Below are positions 27,118 to 35,072 of a stretch of DNA of 61,680 nt, piece by piece; position 1 is the stretch's first letter; each line of letters starts with the position of its first letter. This DNA is from JBJHCA01 sp050485785 (GTDB taxonomy: Bacteria; Bacteroidota; Bacteroidia; Chitinophagales; Saprospiraceae). The notes below the pieces were generated by a model, which worked only from the letters and a program-made list of their open reading frames with translations, was not told the DNA's origin and made no database searches. Both the position numbers and the translations under genes were made by a program. The stretch covers positions 1 to 61,680 of the forward strand of contig JBJHCA010000009.1 of NCBI GenBank assembly GCA_050485785.1, given 5' to 3'.

Positions 27118-28227
27118 TCAGATACGGGAGGCTTCCAGATAAAACCAGTTCTTCAAAAATGACTTATCCAGAGAACCTGAATTATTCACCAGGTAGTAAT
27201 GGCCGTTTATTGTGCGTTTATTGTTAAATCCCCTGAAGGCGGTTACTAAGGGATCTTTTTCATCCAGACCACAGAGCAAATAGTCATAAGTGCCAAACCT
27301 GAATCGGTTCACCATGGCCTTTATAAGCGCTTCCAATATATTGGCATCCCGATTTTCAACGAGAATGGTGTGGAGGTAAAGGTACCTGACAAGGCTGTTT
27401 GCCGGTGGAAGTGTATTCATTCTTCGCAGCCCGGCCAGCCAGTTAAACACGGGCCGGATGATCCGGTAACTTCTGCTGTATGCGGTAATGCGTGTTTGTT
27501 TAAAGTGCATTTGATCCCAAACTCCACAAATACCGACTAACTGCTCTGAACGATAAGCCAGAAAAAAATCGGATAAGTCAATGCCGTTATAAAAGCCCAT
27601 ATTCAGTTGGCTGAGACGATAAACCGGGAAATAATCAATTTTTGCACCTTCACGGTCAATAAAATCCTGCATTTCCTGCATGTCCTGTGCAGTTGCCTGC
27701 CTTACATGATACTTTGTAAAAGTCTGCTTTGGCTGCTTGAGACCCAGCAGGGTGCTGTTGTACGTACCGGCAAAATGATAGGCGGGGACTCGTCCTTCAG
27801 CAGCCAGCCGTTGACTGCGTGCAATGATACTCAACATATTCGCATTGTCCCCGAACACAATAGTTTGTGCCGGAATACCATGTAGAGTTGTATCTGATTG
27901 CTGCAATAATCGGATAAAGCGATACAACACTGAGCTGCCTCTGTAATCCGGGTGAATTCGCAGGTCACACAAGTAACGGCAGCGTTTTACGGCTGAACGG
28001 AAATAGACTTCCCGAAAGCCAATATTTACCACACCGCATACCAGATTCTGGCTTTTGTCAATACAAATATAAACCTCCGGATGGTTGCACTGAACATAAG
28101 CACCGGTCAAATACTCCGGTTCCCTTTCCAATGCCAGCGATATGTTTCCAGAAACAGGCAACCTGCACAAAGCCCTGATTTGTGGATCGTACTCAGCGGA
28201 ATATGGAACCATGTCAAATTTTGCCAT
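27118..28227 (-). CDS. GNAT acyltransferase (last gene of the UnbUV-associated operon)
   Basis: A 369-residue protein with an N-terminal GNAT acetyl/acyltransferase domain. The acyl-CoA binding motif appears in CDLRIHPDYRGSSVLYRFI (about residues 86-104), and the two flanking strands carry GVVNIGFREVYF. The C-terminal half has a second, weaker GNAT-like half (FFLAYRSEQLVGICGVWD), so it may be a tandem-GNAT protein. The start codon falls directly after the upstream gene's stop, which shows translational coupling. In this operon it may transfer an acyl group to an amine made by the other enzymes. The substrate is unknown. Confidence 0.8.
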   Translation of the reverse strand: MAKFDMVPYSAEYDPQIRALCRLPVSGNISLALEREPEYLTGAYVQCNHPEVYICIDKSQNLVCGVVNIGFREVYFRSAVKRCRYLCDLRIHPDYRGSSVLYRFIRLLQQSDTTLHGIPAQTIVFGDNANMLSIIARSQRLAAEGRVPAYHFAGTYNSTLLGLKQPKQTFTKYHVRQATAQDMQEMQDFIDREGAKIDYFPVYRLSQLNMGFYNGIDLSDFFLAYRSEQLVGICGVWDQMHFKQTRITAYSRSYRIIRPVFNWLAGLRRMNTLPPANSLVRYLYLHTILVENRDANILEALIKAMVNRFRFGTYDYLLCGLDEKDPLVTAFRGFNNKRTINGHYYLVNNSGSLDKSFLKNWFYLEASRI

Positions 28228-29820
28228 TCAATAGCCAATTAAGTTTTTAAGAGTACCCGGCAAAAAAAGCAAAGGTATTTTTATATCTCCGTCCTTTATC
28301 TGTCGTGTTTTGCCATACCATTCCATTAAACGTTGCGAAAATCCGGCTTTGCAGAGCTCGGCAGTCAAAGGTGCAAGTTGTCCTGTTTTCATTGCCTGGG
28401 CATAGTAAGGATTCTCTTTTAGCCCCGAATCTACGTTCCCGGTAACTTCCGCAATCACTGACGCATCAAGCTCTCCTTCAATAAGCAGCTTGTAGCCCGC
28501 CACAGAATGCTGTTTCCATGCATAAAGAAACATTTTTGGCATTCTTTCCGAAAGTTGTTGATTATTCTTTGTTATAGCTCTTTGTTTCCATGCTGAGTCG
28601 AAAATTTTAGCGAGGGAAGCTTCGTAAAGTTTCTCCCCTATCATGTCGCAAACTGACCTGCCCCGCCCTGTAAACTCAAAGCAAGGTATTGACTTAATAA
28701 ATCCCGTACATTTTACAATATCTCCGGTACAATATCTGTAAAGACCACCTCCGGTGGTCAGCACTACTTCGTAAGTTTGTCCGCTATCCAATTGCCAGGC
28801 TGTATACACTTTTCCTGATTCCTGTTCTCTGAACTCAAAAAAATGACCTGTATATGCCAGCACATGCATATCGCTGCCAAAGGGAATAGTTACCAGACCC
28901 TCAGTTGATAGCAGTCCTTTTCCCTGCACCCGAACATCTCCCAGCAATTCTTTCAGTTCCGGCATCCACATGCCTGCCTGTGCCTGAGTCCAGCAACTCA
29001 GCAATCGAAGCTGAGGAAAAAGATTGTGCAATGTAAACTTTCCTGAAAGCAAAGTTCGGAGCATTGGCTTTCGACTGTAAGCAACAGGTAAACCATCGAG
29101 AATTTCATCATAGTGTTCCGCTAAAAAGCTGTGAAGCCGAATCAAAAACCCCGGGCTCCATACAGATATAAAACGTAGCCAGGGAGCCATCAGCAGGTTA
29201 CGCCAGGTCTTAACATAAAAAGAATGGGCTGAATGGTATTCATGTTGCTCTGGAGCTCTGATCAGCATTTGTCTTAACATCCAGGCAGTTAATGGATTAA
29301 AATAGTCTGTATCTTCAGAACTGCCAACGGGTGTACCTGCTGACGTGAAACCTTGTTCTTTCAATTTTGGTGAAACTGACCAGTATGCAGGTCCGTCAAA
29401 TATTGCACTGTCACTTCGGTATAGCTTATGCATCCACACCTGTATGCCACTTTCCAGTTCTGACTTGAGGTTTGCATTGTAGGGTATTAGTTTAGACTTA
29501 CCGGTAGACCCGGATGTGGTTTCGAAAAACAACGGTTTCCCGGGAAAAAGCACATTGGATTTACCAGATTTCATTTCCTCCACGTATAAAGCCAGCTCTT
29601 CATAGTCCTCAGTCAATGGAACGGCGTCGGCAAACTGTGCATAGTTTGAAACACCGGCAAAACCGTATTTTTGACCTATTACAGTTTCCCGGTTGTGGTG
29701 CAGCAGCCATGATAGCATTTTACGCTGTACCTTCTCAACCTGATGCATGTTGCGGTTAAAATGCAGGTATTTTCTGTAACCCGAGAGTAACCACAGCCTG
29801 TTAATCAACGCAGCCTTCAT
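28228..29820 (-). CDS. GH3-family acyl-adenylating amide synthetase
   Basis: A 530-residue member of the GH3 family, adenylate-forming enzymes that join a carboxylic acid to an amino acid (or other amine) at the cost of ATP. The three family motifs are present: the ATP loop TTSGSTGKSKLIPYN, the YRYCTGDIVK element and the FEFTGRGRSVCDMIGEKL region. In plants GH3 enzymes conjugate auxin or jasmonate; bacterial members are little studied. It overlaps the upstream gene by ATGA. In this operon the likely job is conjugation of an acid product of the oxidative steps. Which acid and amine are used cannot be read from the sequence. Confidence 0.88.
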   Translation of the reverse strand: MKAALINRLWLLSGYRKYLHFNRNMHQVEKVQRKMLSWLLHHNRETVIGQKYGFAGVSNYAQFADAVPLTEDYEELALYVEEMKSGKSNVLFPGKPLFFETTSGSTGKSKLIPYNANLKSELESGIQVWMHKLYRSDSAIFDGPAYWSVSPKLKEQGFTSAGTPVGSSEDTDYFNPLTAWMLRQMLIRAPEQHEYHSAHSFYVKTWRNLLMAPWLRFISVWSPGFLIRLHSFLAEHYDEILDGLPVAYSRKPMLRTLLSGKFTLHNLFPQLRLLSCWTQAQAGMWMPELKELLGDVRVQGKGLLSTEGLVTIPFGSDMHVLAYTGHFFEFREQESGKVYTAWQLDSGQTYEVVLTTGGGLYRYCTGDIVKCTGFIKSIPCFEFTGRGRSVCDMIGEKLYEASLAKIFDSAWKQRAITKNNQQLSERMPKMFLYAWKQHSVAGYKLLIEGELDASVIAEVTGNVDSGLKENPYYAQAMKTGQLAPLTAELCKAGFSQRLMEWYGKTRQIKDGDIKIPLLFLPGTLKNLIGY

Positions 29821-30557
29821 TGAATCACTGTTGACTCCAGGCCTTCCAATACATATTCCCTTGCAGACCGTTTAAAATTTTGAGGATCAAGACTCGCCAG
29901 ACAAACCAATTCATCACCCTGGTAAAATCCGGGATTGCGCTCCAGAAAAAATGCAACATGCGGGTTGGTGCGTCGCTTAAAGGTGCCCGCTGCAAAGTCA
30001 GGACACAACGCACCGATTGCATGGTCAAATTTGATTATTCCTTTTTCCGGAACCCAGTTATCCGGATACAGGATTGCTGAAACACGGTGAATGATGTTAA
30101 ACAATTCCGGATGACCGTGATCATTGTCGATGGATGGGTAGTAATGATGGAAAAATAATGGCAGATACATATACGTGCGGTGTCCCTTGGACATCAGATA
30201 CCAATACCAGGGCCTGCTGCGATCGGTTGAAATGATGTTACCAACGGCAGTACACCAGCCACGAACCATCACCAGTGATCCCCAATGTTCCCTGGCAATG
30301 ATAGTGTCACCCGAAAAAAGGATATGGTATTCGGAGCTGCCGGAGTTTTTCGGGTTGATTGCAAATGTTGTAAATCCCTGAATCTCTTCACTTTCATCCA
30401 ATATCAATCCGGTAAAATGCTTATTGGCCAGGTCACGGTCAAAGGTTGCGCGGTTCATAGCATCATAACCGCTTTCCATAAGACGAAACATTCGCTCTTG
30501 CTGATGGAGTGTCAGTTGCGCAACCGGGATGGTTCTAAAGGTTAAAGCTGATTTCAT
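29817..30557 (-). CDS. GNAT-like protein of unknown function
   Basis: A 246-residue soluble protein with no secure family match. Its N-terminal half reads like a GNAT core (LILDESEEIQGFTTFAI strand pair, then a segment around REHWGSLVMVRGW where a P-loop-like turn would lie), but the usual Q/RxxGxG/A motif is not clear. It overlaps the GH3 gene by four bases and starts 12 bases after the radical SAM stop, which places it firmly in the operon. A role as acyltransferase or scaffold is possible; I assign no reaction. Confidence 0.7.
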   Translation of the reverse strand: MKSALTFRTIPVAQLTLHQQERMFRLMESGYDAMNRATFDRDLANKHFTGLILDESEEIQGFTTFAINPKNSGSSEYHILFSGDTIIAREHWGSLVMVRGWCTAVGNIISTDRSRPWYWYLMSKGHRTYMYLPLFFHHYYPSIDNDHGHPELFNIIHRVSAILYPDNWVPEKGIIKFDHAIGALCPDFAAGTFKRRTNPHVAFFLERNPGFYQGDELVCLASLDPQNFKRSAREYVLEGLESTVIQ

Positions 30558-30569
30558 AATCGAGTTAAA

Positions 30570-32231
30570 TCACATTGCCATTACGGGTCTGTAAAAAAAT
30601 TCCCCGCCAAACACCTTTTCTGTATTGGCTTTCAGTTTCCTGTCAACAAAGTTATTCATGATATTAAACACCGGTCTGAGAATATTGGGCCTTCCGGCCA
30701 CTTGCGCCTGGAAATCGAGAAAAACCCGGCGCATGGAAGGATCATAATTGATAATGTTGTTATAAAACAATGCCCCGTCCAGTGAAATTTTCTCCCTGGC
30801 CAGTGTTATACCCATTGAACGGACATGGTTACCCACATCAGCACAGCACATTGTTTTATGCCTCCAGTATGGGGCAAAGCTGTAATTATTATCCATTCTC
30901 TGTAAATCAAATCTGGATTGATTCACCGGATTAAACATGGGCACTTCTTCAATGCGAACACTAAAAGTTGCCAGGAAATGAAAATCCGGACGGGCTTCCC
31001 GCATAAAATTCAGGGTATCGTTGAGCGTTTCTTCCGTTTCACCCGGATAGCCGACTATTAGTGAAATCAGCGTGCTAATTCCGTATTTTCTGCAGTTTCT
31101 TATTGCCTGCAAGTTGCTTTCAACCGTACAACGCTTATTCATAAGATCAAGCATCTGCTGATTGCCGGATTCCAGGCCAATCTGAACCTGATGCACGCCG
31201 GCTTTCTTCATAAGACTTACCACATGCTCATCAGTGAGGTCGTCAGCACGGGCGTAGCAAACCCATTTGACCTTTGTTTTTTGTTCGATCAGCAGCTCGC
31301 AAAAGCGAATTAATCGCTTTTTGGGCATGGTAAACAGAGAATCAAGGCAGGTAATGAACTTCACGCCCAGCTGAGTGTGATATAAATTCCAATCCAGGGC
31401 CATCTTCTCCGCACTCTTATACCTGAACTTTTTGTCGTCAAACAAAAAGGGATAATTGCAAAAGCTGCAACGGTAGGGGCATCCGCGAACACTCTCATAG
31501 TATATGTGACTGTACTGAACTCCATGGTAGTCAGCCACAATTTTCCAATCAGGTGTAGGTAAGTCATCCAGATTTTTACTTTCGGGCACACCACTAAAAA
31601 GTAATACCGTATGCCCTCGTTGTTGAATTCTGCCACGGATTGGAGCTTCCAGGGATTTGAAACCGGATTGTATCCATTTTGCCAGTACCGGTACAAGATA
31701 CTCCCCATAGCCCACTGCCATTATATCAATATCTGACGAACCTTCCCAGGTTTTGTACAAACTGCCGCACAGTGCCCCACCAATTACAATCCGGTTGTGA
31801 TGGCGTTTCAGCATTTTGATCAGGGGCATCATCTCACTCATATCATGCAGCAAGGTAGTAGATGCAAACACCACATCTGTTTGATTGATCAGTTGATCGG
31901 CCCGCTCCGGATCAGAAAACAACAGGTCATAAGTAATGGCTTCAAAATCAATTGACTCCCTATTCAGTAAATCCGCCAATACCACTTCAGTCAGCTCAGG
32001 AATGGAATCGTTTTCACAATTGAGATAATCAGCCACCTGTTTCGGCTTGGTGTGCATTTTAGCATACAATAAGTGCTCTGCAGCTACCAATTTAATCTTA
32101 GTCTCCAGCCAATGGGATTTGGATGATCTGAATTGCATATATTGCTTCCTCATGGCATTCCAAACCGATTTTTCGCCAGCATGAAGTAATCCACCGGTTA
32201 CTATAAGAACTTTATGCTCTTGACCAATCAT
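30570..32231 (-). CDS. B12-binding-type radical SAM protein
   Basis: A 553-residue radical SAM enzyme. The [4Fe-4S] motif is CPYRCSFC at about residues 248-255 (the CX3CX2C form), followed by strands ending in GLESGN and GYPGETEE, typical of class B (B12-binding) radical SAM proteins. The first about 200 residues look like the Rossmann-like B12-binding domain, although the strict DxHxxG signature is not obvious. Such enzymes methylate or rearrange unactivated carbon. The ATG at 32231 gives an ATGA overlap with the Rieske gene, so that start is preferred over the in-frame TTG at 32237. Confidence 0.88.
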   Translation of the reverse strand: MIGQEHKVLIVTGGLLHAGEKSVWNAMRKQYMQFRSSKSHWLETKIKLVAAEHLLYAKMHTKPKQVADYLNCENDSIPELTEVVLADLLNRESIDFEAITYDLLFSDPERADQLINQTDVVFASTTLLHDMSEMMPLIKMLKRHHNRIVIGGALCGSLYKTWEGSSDIDIMAVGYGEYLVPVLAKWIQSGFKSLEAPIRGRIQQRGHTVLLFSGVPESKNLDDLPTPDWKIVADYHGVQYSHIYYESVRGCPYRCSFCNYPFLFDDKKFRYKSAEKMALDWNLYHTQLGVKFITCLDSLFTMPKKRLIRFCELLIEQKTKVKWVCYARADDLTDEHVVSLMKKAGVHQVQIGLESGNQQMLDLMNKRCTVESNLQAIRNCRKYGISTLISLIVGYPGETEETLNDTLNFMREARPDFHFLATFSVRIEEVPMFNPVNQSRFDLQRMDNNYSFAPYWRHKTMCCADVGNHVRSMGITLAREKISLDGALFYNNIINYDPSMRRVFLDFQAQVAGRPNILRPVFNIMNNFVDRKLKANTEKVFGGEFFYRPVMAM

Positions 32232-33274
32232 ACCCAAAATTCAATTTCCTTGGTTATTGGGTTCGGAGGCGCAGATAACTTACCCGATTCAGCGTAATTG
32301 CGCAGAGATTCAATATACAAGTGCATGTAGTCACATTGGGTGGAGCGGTAATCTGTTGTTCCAAACTTTTTGATGTTTTCTCCATGAATATCCATAATCC
32401 AAACATCCTGATTGATCACTTTTCTGGTATAGGCATTTAAAGCAATTCTGGCTAAAGGGGTGAGCCACCCAAACTTATAACTGATCAGGGTGTAAACAAT
32501 AGTTTCAAATGGACGTACCGGTGTACATGTGCTGGTAATGATAAATCCCCGCTCCTGCTTGCCGAATATATAGTCCACGCGAGTGTTGTTGGGCATGTAA
32601 AAGTTGTCTGTATGAATCATGGGCAATCCTTTCGGATTAACCAGCCAACGTGAAAAACCAATTGAATCATTCGGTTGGTCGTACGATACCAAAACACTGT
32701 CCGGAGTACGCTCCACTTTTGCCTTTATGCATATTTGCCGTCGATCTCTAAACCAACCTTTATGCACAAAAACGGTGTGAGGAACATCCATGAAGTTTTC
32801 CACCAGATCTGTTACGTTGTTTTTGAACCTGGTTACCATGTAATAGCTATGCCAGCCATATTCTTTCATCATGGGCATGGGGAATGGTTCCTTATCCGGT
32901 GTTTTATTTTTTCCCATCCATACCCAAACCAGACCATGTGCTTCCCGAACCGGAAATTGCCTGATGCTCTTATTGGGAATACGCTCAGTGTGTGGGCCTT
33001 CAGAGGGGATCTCAACGCATTGCCCGGTCCCGTTATACTTCCAGCCATGGTATGGGCATACAATGCAATCGTTAACAATTTTTCCCCGGCTCAGAGGGGC
33101 ATTTCTGTGATTGCATCGGTCTAAAATTGCTTGAACATCGCTTTGCCCGTTGCGCCAAACTACTATAGGCAGCTCAAAAATAGTGACTGCAACAGGTTTA
33201 TCTCGTTTGAAATCACCGGATTTGCCTGCTGCATACCAATACTCCGTTAAACTGCCGGAATTATTATACATCAT
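32228..33274 (-). CDS. Rieske non-heme iron oxygenase
   Basis: A 348-residue Rieske oxygenase. The [2Fe-2S] ligands are CNH and CPYH about 18 residues apart (near residues 43-64) and the mononuclear iron site is in NFMDVPHTVFVH. The C-terminal catalytic domain resembles the group of pheophorbide oxygenase-like and sterol/lipid oxygenases rather than aromatic dioxygenases. It needs an electron supply; no ferredoxin or reductase gene lies in this operon. It sits in the operon between a desaturase and the radical SAM gene, so it may hydroxylate or desaturate a lipid-like substrate. Confidence 0.9.
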   Translation of the reverse strand: MMYNNSGSLTEYWYAAGKSGDFKRDKPVAVTIFELPIVVWRNGQSDVQAILDRCNHRNAPLSRGKIVNDCIVCPYHGWKYNGTGQCVEIPSEGPHTERIPNKSIRQFPVREAHGLVWVWMGKNKTPDKEPFPMPMMKEYGWHSYYMVTRFKNNVTDLVENFMDVPHTVFVHKGWFRDRRQICIKAKVERTPDSVLVSYDQPNDSIGFSRWLVNPKGLPMIHTDNFYMPNNTRVDYIFGKQERGFIITSTCTPVRPFETIVYTLISYKFGWLTPLARIALNAYTRKVINQDVWIMDIHGENIKKFGTTDYRSTQCDYMHLYIESLRNYAESGKLSAPPNPITKEIEFWV

Positions 33275-33318
33275 AACTTCCCATGTATTTACTGCATTTG
33301 CCTATTCAAAAAACACAT

Positions 33319-34125
33319 TTACTTTTGGTTTATAAGTTGCCTGATCAAAAATGTAAACAAATTGTCAACATTTAATTTGGGGTCTATTCGATCCTGCAAC
33401 GATGCATGAAAAGAAGGATATTCAGACCAATGAAGAGCCGGTCTCAAATGATGAGCGGTATGAAACCCTGCATTGAACACAAAAAAATTCAACACTTTAC
33501 CGGTGAAATTTCTCGAATGATTATACGTCGAATCAGCATCACAATCACCATGTTGCAGGTAGTTAAAAGCCACTAAAACTATCTGACAAACAATATTGGG
33601 TATAATAATATACATTACCGTGTTCCAGGGAATTACAATAAACATAGCTGAATATACCCCAAGCATAAACACCAGTTCCGCATGGTTGCGGCGCTTCATG
33701 GTGTGACCCTTTCGACTGTTGAGCCACTTTCTTTTATTGTTGACAAACCTGATTACTGTAGCCACAGTATAGCTGCATATACTATGAATGGCATTCTTCT
33801 TTTCATAAGGTAAAGTCCAGCCCCAGTCATCAGCACTGTTTTCTTCTGCGTGGTGGTTAATCTGGTGAATGATTTTCATGGACGAAAAAGTAGTACCCGT
33901 AAACACGTTCATAATATTTTCGAGCAACAAGTTCAGTTTTCTGTTGCTGAAAATTCTGAAATGCAAATGATTGTGTTTTATATTGTACAGCACGAAGGTC
34001 AAAAACACCAGCGGAATAATACTGACCACCGCCAATGGCGGCAAAATCACCCAAGCCAGCAGCCGTAGCAATGCGATCAATGCTACTGTAAAAAGTGAAA
34101 TCCTGTCATATGCATTCCTGATCAT
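33319..34125 (-). CDS. membrane fatty-acid desaturase-type di-iron protein 2
   Basis: A 268-residue integral-membrane di-iron enzyme. Histidine boxes are HNHLH, HQINHH and HTAHH, placed as in the fatty-acid desaturase/hydroxylase superfamily, with four hydrophobic segments around them. The group could desaturate, hydroxylate or form an acetylenic bond. It begins 11 bases after its neighbour, a second desaturase with different histidine spacing. Substrate is unknown, but the pair suggests consecutive modification of one alkyl chain. Confidence 0.88.
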   Translation of the reverse strand: MIRNAYDRISLFTVALIALLRLLAWVILPPLAVVSIIPLVFLTFVLYNIKHNHLHFRIFSNRKLNLLLENIMNVFTGTTFSSMKIIHQINHHAEENSADDWGWTLPYEKKNAIHSICSYTVATVIRFVNNKRKWLNSRKGHTMKRRNHAELVFMLGVYSAMFIVIPWNTVMYIIIPNIVCQIVLVAFNYLQHGDCDADSTYNHSRNFTGKVLNFFVFNAGFHTAHHLRPALHWSEYPSFHASLQDRIDPKLNVDNLFTFLIRQLINQK

Positions 34126-34136
34126 CCTTAAATCTT

Positions 34137-35063
34137 TTAAAGTTCCACTCCGCTTTCTCGTGGAGATGAATAAATCATGGAATACGCCGTCAGGCTTTTG
34201 GCTTTTCTAAGCCAGTCATACCAATGTATCTTCAAGGTCGATTGGTCCGGTTGCTTACCCAGATTGTAAACCGGAATTCCGGGTTTTTGATGATGCAGTC
34301 CATGACGGTCAAAATAATAAAATACGTATTTCGACACCCAGTGCGGATAAAGAATCGTTCTGGCATATCTGTCCTGCTCCGCATACCTGATGGCTTTAAC
34401 ATCATCTGAATCATTGGCAAATTTGCCGTCAATGTGAGTATGCTGGCTCACAAGAATCAGGTCTGACATAAACAGGAATACTCCAAAACCCAAAAGCCAG
34501 TGATGCAGCATAAACATAGGTATCCATGCAAACAAAACACCGTAAATAAATACTACAAAGAATATACTCAATAGAATTTTCCGTCTGTCTTTAGCTGCAG
34601 GGAACCTCACAAACAGCCGGGGAATGTTCCAAAAGTTCTGAATGACGAAAACAGGAGCCATTACAGGTATCCAATACTTCCAGCAAAAGTTGACAACTTT
34701 CACAACCCACGCTGCCGGCTTCTTTAGATACATTTGAGGATTTGACGGATCCTTGTCCCGCCATCCGGTCCAAATATGATGCTGATGATGAGCCAGCTTA
34801 AAACTGTAGAAAGGAAGCAAACTGGGGATCGAAGTAAGATGCCCAAAAATGACATTCAGTGATTTTGTCCTGAATAAACTACCGTGAATTAAATCATGGT
34901 GTAATATAAACCACTGTAACAAATTAATACCCAGCAATATCTGAGCAAAAAACCAAATTATTCCGGTACCCCAAAAGGAAATGAACAAAGTTGCTGAACT
35001 AAAAAAGCACTGCCAAAGAATAAGTCCAATGGCTATGAGGTTACTCCTTTCATTTTTTTCCAT
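34137..35063 (-). CDS. membrane fatty-acid desaturase-type di-iron protein 1
   Basis: A 308-residue integral-membrane di-iron enzyme with boxes HHDLIH, HHQHH and HGLHH, plus an extra QHTHID segment, in the classical order HDxxH/HxxHH. It has about six hydrophobic stretches. It begins nine bases after the UnbU/UnbV fusion gene. Front-end or omega-type specificity cannot be decided from sequence; together with the next gene it forms a desaturase pair in an operon with no fatty-acid synthase. Confidence 0.9.
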   Translation of the reverse strand: MEKNERSNLIAIGLILWQCFFSSATLFISFWGTGIIWFFAQILLGINLLQWFILHHDLIHGSLFRTKSLNVIFGHLTSIPSLLPFYSFKLAHHQHHIWTGWRDKDPSNPQMYLKKPAAWVVKVVNFCWKYWIPVMAPVFVIQNFWNIPRLFVRFPAAKDRRKILLSIFFVVFIYGVLFAWIPMFMLHHWLLGFGVFLFMSDLILVSQHTHIDGKFANDSDDVKAIRYAEQDRYARTILYPHWVSKYVFYYFDRHGLHHQKPGIPVYNLGKQPDQSTLKIHWYDWLRKAKSLTAYSMIYSSPRESGVEL

Positions 35064-35072
35064 AGCTTTTTG

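Noticed and set aside
26961..27227. 88-codon plus-strand frame near the operon end
   Set aside because: It overlaps the 3' end of the GNAT gene on the other strand and has no recognisable content.
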